This document shows positions 15,007 through 21,377 of a stretch of DNA of 35,465 nt, piece by piece. The translations under genes were made by a program, and so were the position numbers. The DNA is from GCA-2686265 sp036010965 (GTDB lineage: Bacteria; Planctomycetota; UBA1135; GCA-002686595). Within the stretch, counting starts at the first letter, position 1. Each line of letters begins with the position of its first letter. The stretch is taken from assembly GCA_036010965.1 (NCBI GenBank), contig DASCMO010000133.1, positions 1 to 35,465 on the forward strand. Reading direction: 5' to 3'. The notes under the pieces were generated by a model. The model was not told the origin of the DNA. It did no database searches and worked only from the letters and a program-made list of their open reading frames with translations.

Positions 15007-17004
15007 GTGGAGAAGCGACTCCCCCTTGCGATGTTCCTCTCGTTCCTGGTCATCATGGCCTGGACCGTTTTCTTCGCGCCCCAGCCCGTCGAGCAGGGCG
15101 CGTCCGGGGGCGAATTGTCGGGGGACCCCGCGCGCGCCGTCGTCGGAGTCGACGGGGGGCAGCCGACCCCCCTGCGAGAGGTCGAAGCCGCCCTGGGGGC
15201 GGTGGTCACGGCGGACGAGGAGCGCGAGTTCGTGCTCGAGCTGGGGAGCGCGGGCGAGATCGGCAACTACCGGGCCGTCTTCAGCAACCGCGGCGCGCGG
15301 CTCTCGCGGCTCTCCCTGGGCGACTACTACGAGGTGGAAGGACTCGACGACTCTCAGCGGCGTGACGCCGCAAACTGGGTTGACCTGCTGATCCCCGTCG
15401 CCACTCCCGACGGCCTGACCGGCTCCCTGTCCCTGGCCGCCAGCCAGTCCTCCGCCGCGCTGCTACGGGGCACGCCCCTGACCGAGGCTCTGTGGGTCGG
15501 CGAGGTGCTCGAGGAGCAGGGATACGTCGTCGGCGTGCGCTTCCGCTACGCACCGGGCAGCGGCGTGACCTTCACCAAGACCGTGCGCTGGCTGGCGGGG
15601 ACACACCAGTTCGACGTGAGCCTCTCGCTCACCAATGACGAGCTGGCCGATTCGGGCGAGCGGCAGTTCACCTTCACCCCGGGCCTGTGCATTCCGCCCG
15701 CCGGCCAGGAGCGCTTCTACCAGGAGCCGAGCGCGGGCGCGGCCTGGCGTGACCGCAACGACGAGGCGGTCTGGAGCGACGTCCCGGTCAAGGAAGAGGG
15801 CGGCCGCGATCGCAGCGGCTCCCTGGAGGGCAGCGGCCGATTCTCCTTCGCCGGCGTCCACAACAAGTACTTCGCTCTCTTCCTCAGCCCGCACCCCGAC
15901 GATGATCTGTCCGCGGCCAGCATCCGCGGGGTGAGCTATCGCCGGGTCCGCGACGCCGAGTTCGCGGCCCAGCACCCCGCCGAGGCCGACGCCTCGTGGA
16001 AGTACATCGCCTGCGATCTGGCGCTGGTGCTCGCTCTGCCGGAGATCGGTCAGACGACTACGCGCACCTACCGCGTCTACGCCGGCCCAAAAGAGCGCGA
16101 CGAGCTGGTAGAGGCCTGGCCCGATCACATGGCCTTGATCGAGGAGGAGCTGGGTTTCTTCAGCGGGATCGCGAGTGGCATCCTGGCCATCCTCGGCTTT
16201 TACCAGGGTCTGGTGGGCAACTGGGGCTGGGCGATCATCCTGATGACCTTCACGGTGCGCCTGCTCCTGTTCCCGATCAACCGCCGCTCCCAGACGGCCA
16301 TGGCGCGCCACGCCACGAAGATGAAGCGTGTACAGCCGCGCCTGAACGCGATCAAGGAGAAGAACGCCAAGAACCCCAAGCGCCTGCGCGAGGAACAGGC
16401 CAAGGTCTTCCAGGAGGAAGGGCTCGTCCCGCCCCTCGGCGGCTGCCTGCCCATGTTCCTCCAGTTCCCGGTCTTCATCGGTCTCTTCCAGGCCTTGCGC
16501 GTGGACTTCCACCTGCGCCAGGCGCCATTTATGGGCTGGATCGACGACCTCTCCAAGCCCGACCGGCTCCTGACCCTGGACCTGGACACGCACCTGCCCC
16601 TGATCGGCGTGATCGAGCACCTGAACGTGCTCCCGATCTTGATGGTGGTGCTGATGATCGTCCAGTTTCGGACCATGCCCACGCCCACGGACGAGCAGCA
16701 GGCCCGCATGCAGAAGATGATGCAGTGGATGCCGATCATCTTCGGCTTTCTGCTCTACAACTACGCGGCGGGCCTCTCGCTCTACATGATCACCAGCTCG
16801 GCCCTGGGCCTGGTGGAGACCAAGGGCATCAAGAAGATCTGGCCCATCGATGACACGGAGCTGCCCAAGAAGAAGAGCGGCTTCATGGCGCGCCTGGCCG
16901 AGATGCAGAAGGCACAGGCCCACCAGCTCGAAGAGGCCCAGCGCCGCAAGGACAGCGCCGGCGGTCCCAAGGGCAAGCGCCGCACGCGGGCGAAGAAACG
17001 CTAG
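15007..17004 (+). CDS. yidC: Membrane protein insertase YidC
   Basis: 665 residues, long diderm-type YidC. It inserts proteins into the inner membrane, alone or with SecYEG. TM1 is at about 5-23. The large periplasmic beta domain runs from about 70 to 370. The insertase core begins near 395 (FYQGLVGNWGWAIILM). The conserved groove arginine is Arg418 in TFTVRLLLFPINRR, followed by the cytoplasmic loop NAIKEKNAKNPKRLRE and GGCLPMFLQFPVFIGLF. A basic C-terminal tail (KGKRRTRAKKR) can bind ribosomes. The start is GTG with GAAGG 11 bases upstream; MEKRL is a typical beginning. rnpA and rpmH, often upstream of yidC, are absent. mnmE follows after an unusual 186-base gap. Confidence 0.95.
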   Translation: MEKRLPLAMFLSFLVIMAWTVFFAPQPVEQGASGGELSGDPARAVVGVDGGQPTPLREVEAALGAVVTADEEREFVLELGSAGEIGNYRAVFSNRGARLSRLSLGDYYEVEGLDDSQRRDAANWVDLLIPVATPDGLTGSLSLAASQSSAALLRGTPLTEALWVGEVLEEQGYVVGVRFRYAPGSGVTFTKTVRWLAGTHQFDVSLSLTNDELADSGERQFTFTPGLCIPPAGQERFYQEPSAGAAWRDRNDEAVWSDVPVKEEGGRDRSGSLEGSGRFSFAGVHNKYFALFLSPHPDDDLSAASIRGVSYRRVRDAEFAAQHPAEADASWKYIACDLALVLALPEIGQTTTRTYRVYAGPKERDELVEAWPDHMALIEEELGFFSGIASGILAILGFYQGLVGNWGWAIILMTFTVRLLLFPINRRSQTAMARHATKMKRVQPRLNAIKEKNAKNPKRLREEQAKVFQEEGLVPPLGGCLPMFLQFPVFIGLFQALRVDFHLRQAPFMGWIDDLSKPDRLLTLDLDTHLPLIGVIEHLNVLPILMVVLMIVQFRTMPTPTDEQQARMQKMMQWMPIIFGFLLYNYAAGLSLYMITSSALGLVETKGIKKIWPIDDTELPKKKSGFMARLAEMQKAQAHQLEEAQRRKDSAGGPKGKRRTRAKKR

Positions 17005-17007
17005 CAT

Positions 17008-17170
17008 CCGTTGAAGAACGCCCTCCCGCCTCTTCGCTCGCTCGGTCACTGCTGCGTCGGACTTGGCACCCCTCGCTCGACGGCTCTCCCCGACCGCCCG
17101 CACCCGACCGGCTGGCTCCTCCTTGCCCCGGGGACGAGGGCTTCCTCTCGCCGCAGGTCTTCTTCAACGG
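17008..17170. repeat. 11-bp perfect inverted repeat bounding the yidC-mnmE gap
   Basis: CCGTTGAAGAA at 17008-17018 is the exact reverse complement of TTCTTCAACGG at 17160-17170. The arms enclose 141 bases of GC-rich DNA with no credible coding frame. The left arm begins 3 bases after the yidC stop and the right arm ends 6 bases before the mnmE ribosome-binding site. It could be the closing stem of a structured leader RNA or the ends of a tiny MITE-like element. No target-site duplication sits directly outside the arms. Confidence 0.55.
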
Positions 17171-17176
17171 GCTGCT

Positions 17177-17193
17177 AGGAGGATACGGCGACG
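17177..17193 (+). promoter_or_regulatory. Perfect ribosome-binding site followed by ACG, not ATG
   Basis: AGGAGG at 17177-17182 is followed 8 bases later by ACG (17191-17193) in the mnmE frame; another ACG is at 17185. A TAG stop at 17176-17178 closes the frame upstream, and no ATG, GTG, TTG or CTG occurs in frame before GTG 17248. It is therefore the best mnmE start signal despite the non-standard codon. Confidence 0.6.
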
Positions 17194-18591
17194 GCCCGCG
17201 AGACGATCTGCGCCATCGCGAGCCCGCCCGGTCCGGGCCGGCGGGGCGTGATCCGCGTCAGCGGCCCGCGCGCCCTGCCCCTGGCGCGTGCGGTCTGGGC
17301 CGGACCAGGCGAGCTGGCCACTGACCTGCCTCGCTCGATCCTGGTGGGGGAGTTCGACGACGGGCGCGGGCTCCAGCCCCTGCTGCTGTGGTGGATGCCC
17401 CGACCGCGCTCGTTCACGCGCGAGGACCTGGTGGAGTTCCACCTGCCCGGCTCTCCGCCGCTCCTGCACTGCGCCCTCGAGCGGCTGCTGGCCGAGGGCG
17501 CGCGCCTCGCGGGGCCGGGGGAGTTCACCCGCCGTGCATTCGAGAGCGGCCGCATCGACCTGACGCGCGCGGAGGGTGTGCTGGCCCTCGTGCAGGCACG
17601 CGGTGCCCAGGAGCGCCGCGCCGCCCTGGCCCTGGTGGGAGGCGGTCTGGCCGAGCGCATCGAGCGGTTGCGCGACGGTCTCGAGGACCTGCGCGCCACC
17701 TGCGAGGCGAGCCTTGACTTCGACGAGAGCGAGACGGGCCATGTCCCGCGCGTTGAGATCGAGGCCCTGGCGCGGGTCGCCGCCGAGGGGCTGGCCGAGG
17801 CCCTGGAGTGGGAGGAGCGGCGCACGCCGGCCACGGGAGAGGTGCGCATCGCCTTGGCGGGGGCGCCGAACGCGGGCAAGAGCGCCCTCTTCAACGCTCT
17901 GGTCAGGGGAGGCGCGGCGCTCGTCAGCGACCTGCGCGGGACGACCCGGGATGTGGCCGAGGGCCGCTGGCGTGTGGCCCAGGCGCGCGCCGTGCTGCTC
18001 GACGGCGCTGGGGAAGGAGACGACCCTGCGCCCTCGGGGTCGGCCGACGCCCTGGCGGTGGGGCACGCTCGCGGCGCGCGCGAGGGGGCCGACCTGATCC
18101 TGTGGGTGGTGGACGCCACGCGGGCGGACGGGCCGGCCCTCCTGCGCGAAGCCGCACGCCTGCCCGCGGGCGTTCCGCGCGTACTGGCCTGGAGCAAGGC
18201 GGACCTGGACTCCTCCGCGCGGCGCCCATCCGAGGCGCTGCTCGCCGCCGCGCGGCCGGCGGGCTGGACGGCGGTCTCGGCCCTGGCGGGCACTGGGCTC
18301 GAGCACCTGCGAACGGCCTGCGCCCAGGCTCTGGGGAAGGGAGCCGGCGCGCCCTCCGCCTCGGGAACCGCCGGCATTGAACGTGAACTCTCGGCGCGCC
18401 ACCGCGGGGGCCTGCGCGCCGCCGCGCGCGCTCTGCGCGAAGGCCTCGAAGGCTGGCGTTCTGGAGCGCCCCTCGACCTCCTGGCGGCGCACCTGCGCGA
18501 GGCCACCGAAGGCCTCGATGCGATCGGTGGGCGGACGACTCCCGAGCATGTCCTCGAGCGCATCTTCGCCCGCTTTTGCATCGGGAAGTAG
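17191..18591 (+). CDS. mnmE: tRNA modification GTPase MnmE, probable ACG start
   Basis: 466 residues if counted from ACG 17191. MnmE with MnmG modifies U34 of tRNAs (cmnm5U). The frame before the first ordinary start already encodes the family N-terminus, ETICAIASPPGPGRRG (4-19), so GTG 17248 would remove conserved residues. Then: GEFTRRAFESGRIDLTRAEGV, ASLDFDES, the P-loop GAPNAGKS (224-231), GTTRD, a G3 of DGAG (usually DTAG), a G4 of SKAD (usually NKxD), and the C-terminal FCIGK whose Cys is conserved. The dimerisation segment is FTREDLVEFHLPG rather than the common YTGEDxVEIxxHGG. It is divergent but complete. The start could instead be a base error or ATG-to-ACG change. MnmG is not in the window. 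Confidence 0.85.
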   Translation, partial: TARETICAIASPPGPGRRGVIRVSGPRALPLARAVWAGPGELATDLPRSILVGEFDDGRGLQPLLLWWMPRPRSFTREDLVEFHLPGSPPLLHCALERLLAEGARLAGPGEFTRRAFESGRIDLTRAEGVLALVQARGAQERRAALALVGGGLAERIERLRDGLEDLRATCEASLDFDESETGHVPRVEIEALARVAAEGLAEALEWEERRTPATGEVRIALAGAPNAGKSALFNALVRGGAALVSDLRGTTRDVAEGRWRVAQARAVLLDGAGEGDDPAPSGSADALAVGHARGAREGADLILWVVDATRADGPALLREAARLPAGVPRVLAWSKADLDSSARRPSEALLAAARPAGWTAVSALAGTGLEHLRTACAQALGKGAGAPSASGTAGIERELSARHRGGLRAAARALREGLEGWRSGAPLDLLAAHLREATEGLDAIGGRTTPEHVLERIFARFCIGK

Positions 18592-18651
18592 TGTCGATCG
18601 CCGCCGGAGCCTCGGCACGCACGCCCCGCATCCCCTGAGGGGTCCAATTCG

Positions 18652-18680
18652 TTGACACACAACATCTTGCGTGTTCTCCT
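18652..18680 (+). promoter_or_regulatory. Putative nrdR promoter with NrdR-box-like site
   Basis: TTGACA at 18652-18657 matches the -35 consensus exactly. ACACAACATCTTGCGT at 18657-18672 matches 13 of 16 positions of the NrdR-box consensus as I recall it (ACACwATATAwwGTGT). The hexamer 17 bases after TTGACA is TCTCCT, a poor -10. A second box at the usual spacing was not found. A box between -35 and -10 would let NrdR repress its own operon. The rest of the 127-base gap holds only a 4-bp hairpin (CCCC-TGA-GGGG, 18632-18642). Confidence 0.45.
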
Positions 18681-18718
18681 GCCCCTTCGCCCGGGAGCCG
18701 GTGAGCCCCGCGAAAACG

Positions 18719-19204
18719 ATGAAGTGCCCGCACTGCAAGCACGATGACGATCGGGTCGTGGACTCGCGCACCTCGGGCGAGGGACGGGTGATCCGCAGGC
18801 GGCGCGAGTGCCTGAGCTGCTTCATGCGCTACACGACCTACGAACGCATCGAGGAGACCCCCATGCGGGTCATCAAGAAGAGCGGCGAGCGCGTGCGCTT
18901 CGACCGCGAGCGGCTCCTGAAGGGCATGGTCAGGGCCTGCGAGAAGTTGCCCATCTCGATCGAGGACCTCGAGCGCGCGACGGCTCGCATCGAGACCCGC
19001 ATAGGGGAGGCCTACGACCGTGAGGTGCCCAGCGCGGTCCTGGGGACGGCGGTGATGGAGGAGCTGCGCGAGCTCGACCAGGTCGCCTACGTGCGCTTCG
19101 CCAGCGTCTACCGGGAGTTTCGCGACGTGTCCCAGTTCCTCGACGAGCTCAAGCCGATGCTGGAGAGCGGGAAGGGACTGGAAAGCGGGAAGGGCGGCCC
19201 ATGA
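18719..19204 (+). CDS. nrdR: Transcriptional repressor NrdR
   Basis: 161 residues. NrdR represses ribonucleotide reductase genes when its ATP-cone binds dATP. The zinc ribbon uses Cys3, Cys6, Cys31 and Cys34 (CPHC and CLSC) with the DSRTSGEGRVIRRRRE stretch between. The ATP-cone follows from about 48 (VIKKSGERVRFDRERLLKGM) to 140. The start is the ATG giving MKCPHC; in-frame GTG 18671 would add 16 unrelated residues and lies in the putative operator. The C-terminus carries a duplicated LESGKG. The stop overlaps the ATG of the NrdD-like gene (ATGA), so the two are probably cotranscribed and translationally coupled. Confidence 0.95.
   Translation: MKCPHCKHDDDRVVDSRTSGEGRVIRRRRECLSCFMRYTTYERIEETPMRVIKKSGERVRFDRERLLKGMVRACEKLPISIEDLERATARIETRIGEAYDREVPSAVLGTAVMEELRELDQVAYVRFASVYREFRDVSQFLDELKPMLESGKGLESGKGGP
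19160..19195 (+). repeat. 18-bp tandem duplication at the nrdR 3' end
   Basis: Positions 19160-19177 and 19178-19195 differ at only two bases and encode LESGKG twice. Each copy contains GGGAAGGG; the second (19187-19194) lies 6 bases before the next ATG and serves as its ribosome-binding site. Confidence 0.85.
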
Positions 19205-21345
19205 GGGTGCGCCGCATCCTCAAGCGCGACGGCACCGTCGTCGCCTTCGACCCGGGCAAGATCGCCGCGGCCGTGGCGGCCGCCCAGGTGGCGGTTGGAG
19301 ACGAGGACCCGAGCTTCGGCGGGGAGGTTGCGGAGATGGTGGAGTTCGCCCTCGGGCGGCGCCATGCCCTCGCGTCCGACGCGGTGGCGGGGGAGGCCGT
19401 GCCGGAGGTGGAGGAGATCCAGGACCTCGTCGAGCAGGCCTTGATCGAGCTTGGCCGAGGACCCGTGGCCAAGGCCTACATTCTCTATCGCGACCGGCGC
19501 ACGCGCGTGCGCTCGGCGCGCTCGCCCGACGAGGGCCAGGCGCCATCGGATCAACCCGACCTCGCGCGCGGACTGCAGGTGCGCGACGGGCAGGGACGCT
19601 TCCCGTGGAGTAAGGCACGCATCGTGGCCGCTCTGGTGAACGAGGCCCGGCTCTCGCGCGAGCGAGCAGAGGATGTCGCTCAGCGCGTCGAGGCGCGCGT
19701 GTTGCGCTCGGGACTGCGAAGGCTCGGCACGGGTCTGGTGCGCGAGCTCGTGGACAATGAACTCGTGGCCATGGGCCTCGAGTCCGCCCTGGCGCGGCAC
19801 AAGCCCGTCGCCCTCCCGCGCCACGACCTGCGCGAGCTGCTTGGTTCGGCGCCGGACGAGCGCGCGCGAGGCGCCGAACGACCCCCGCGTGCCGGTGCCG
19901 GCGAGCGCCTGGGTGAGCACTCCGTCGGGGGCGCCGTCGCGGGCGAGATCCTTCGCCGCTACGCCCTCGAGGACGTACTCGACGAGGACAGCGCCGAGGC
20001 TCACCTCTCCGGCGACCTGCACCTCGAGGACATCGAGCGCCCGCACCTGCACCTGGTGCAGACCCTTCCCGCCGAGCTGCTCGCGAGCGGAGTGGAGGGA
20101 GCCGGCGGGGCCTTTGAGCTGCTGGGAGAACTGGCGCCGCTCACCGGCAGCGTCTCGCACGCGATCGTGATCGAAGGGGCCGGAGCCCTGCTTCAGCCCC
20201 TGCTGCGAGGGCGCGCCGAGGCGGCCTCGCGCCGCGGCCGGGAAGAGGGCTGCGAGGATCTCAGTCCCCTGGCTGCCTGGCTGTGCGCCCTGCGCGCTCT
20301 CGGTCACGCCGGCGCTCTGCACCTCGACCTGTCCCTGCTCGGCGCACGCTCACCGGGCCTGATCGCTCGGGTCGTCGAGGCATTCGGCGAGCTGGAGCGG
20401 AACCTGCCGCCGGGACCGTCCCCACGCCTGTTTCTCGAGCGGAGCGAGCTGCGAGCGCTGCTCGCCCATGACGAGGACGTGCGGCCCACCCTCGAACGGC
20501 TGCTGGCCGGGGGCCTGGTCCTGCCCACCTGGGCCGGCGTCGGCGAACGGATCAGCGGTCCGGGGTGCCGCCGGCGCGTGCGCGAGCGCGGCGCCCTGGC
20601 CTGTGGCGGCGCGGCGGCCCTGAACCTCCCGCGCCTGGCGCGCGCCGCCGGCCCCTGGCGCGAGGACGCCATGTTCGAAAACCTGGCGGCCGGCGTGGAG
20701 CGTGCCGTGACCGCGCTCGCGCACCTCGCCCGGTTTCAGCGCGAGCACCGCAGCGCGCGCACCTGCGAGGCCCGCGGACGGATCGCATACGCCCTGGCCC
20801 CGGTCGGTCTGGGCGAGGCCCTTTGCATCCTGGGCGACGGCGAGCCGCGCCTCGACCAGGGCGCCCGCATTTTGGGTCTGTGCGCGGAGGCGGCGCGGCG
20901 CTTCGGCGCCGCCCAGGGCCTTTCGGTCGTGCTGTCGCCCTTCTTCGCCGCTCGCGCGCGGGCGCGCTTCGCACTCCTCGACGCGGAGCGTCCGCGTCTT
21001 GTGCAGTCCACCTTCTTTGGTGATGCCAGCGAGGTGGGGGGACGCTCCGGCCCCTACTCGTGCGGGTTCGGCCTGGGGGACGCCGCGCACCTGCAGACGG
21101 GGCACGCTGCGGGCGAGGCGGAGGCCGAGCTCTGCTCGACCGTCGCGGCCGGCGTCTGGACCCGCACCACCGATGAGGACTCCCCGGCGCTCCCATCCCA
21201 GGGGAGGACGCCGCTGCTCAACGGATGGGAGCGCTTCGACGAATTGCGCGAGGCACAACGAGATGCACCCGCCGAGCGCCGCGCAGTGAAGAGCCCCTCG
21301 CTCTTTCCTCTCGGCGGAGAAACGGGCGCTTCCGACGCCGGTTGA
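19201..21345 (+). CDS. NrdD-like protein with two ATP-cones and no glycyl-radical domain
   Basis: 714 residues. Residues 1-100 are an ATP-cone (VRRILKRDGTVVAFDPGKI through IQDLVEQALIELG). About 122-210 looks like a second, more diverged cone (KARIVAALVNEARL, RELVDNELVAMGL). From about 240 to 650 it follows class III (anaerobic) ribonucleotide reductase: HLSGDLHLED (268-277), GPGCRRRV (453-460; Cys456 in the place of the finger-loop thiyl Cys), LNLPRLA (474-480) and APVGLGEAL (533-541). The zinc-binding Cys pairs and the RVCGY-type glycyl-radical site that end NrdD are absent; the protein ends in a Ser/Pro-rich tail. It may be an inactive regulator or a reductase using another radical source. 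Nothing resembling the NrdG activase is nearby. The start ATG overlaps the nrdR stop, with GGGAAGGG 6 bases upstream. Confidence 0.75.
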   Translation: MRVRRILKRDGTVVAFDPGKIAAAVAAAQVAVGDEDPSFGGEVAEMVEFALGRRHALASDAVAGEAVPEVEEIQDLVEQALIELGRGPVAKAYILYRDRRTRVRSARSPDEGQAPSDQPDLARGLQVRDGQGRFPWSKARIVAALVNEARLSRERAEDVAQRVEARVLRSGLRRLGTGLVRELVDNELVAMGLESALARHKPVALPRHDLRELLGSAPDERARGAERPPRAGAGERLGEHSVGGAVAGEILRRYALEDVLDEDSAEAHLSGDLHLEDIERPHLHLVQTLPAELLASGVEGAGGAFELLGELAPLTGSVSHAIVIEGAGALLQPLLRGRAEAASRRGREEGCEDLSPLAAWLCALRALGHAGALHLDLSLLGARSPGLIARVVEAFGELERNLPPGPSPRLFLERSELRALLAHDEDVRPTLERLLAGGLVLPTWAGVGERISGPGCRRRVRERGALACGGAAALNLPRLARAAGPWREDAMFENLAAGVERAVTALAHLARFQREHRSARTCEARGRIAYALAPVGLGEALCILGDGEPRLDQGARILGLCAEAARRFGAAQGLSVVLSPFFAARARARFALLDAERPRLVQSTFFGDASEVGGRSGPYSCGFGLGDAAHLQTGHAAGEAEAELCSTVAAGVWTRTTDEDSPALPSQGRTPLLNGWERFDELREAQRDAPAERRAVKSPSLFPLGGETGASDAG

Positions 21346-21377
21346 CGCCGCCTGACCCACGCCCGATCTACTCTCAC

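Noticed and set aside
17008..17170. Complete insertion sequence
   Set aside because: There is no transposase frame between the arms and no target duplication next to them; at most it is a MITE-like remnant.
17063..17251. A 62-codon frame in the yidC-mnmE gap
   Set aside because: It is Arg/Ala-rich, overlaps the mnmE start in another frame and has no ribosome-binding site, so it is likely a composition artefact.
17248..18591. mnmE starting at GTG 17248
   Set aside because: It would cut off conserved N-terminal residues that are encoded in frame just upstream and has no ribosome-binding site.
18671..18718. GTG 18671 as the nrdR start
   Set aside because: It adds 16 residues before the canonical MKCPHC beginning and lies inside the operator-like site.
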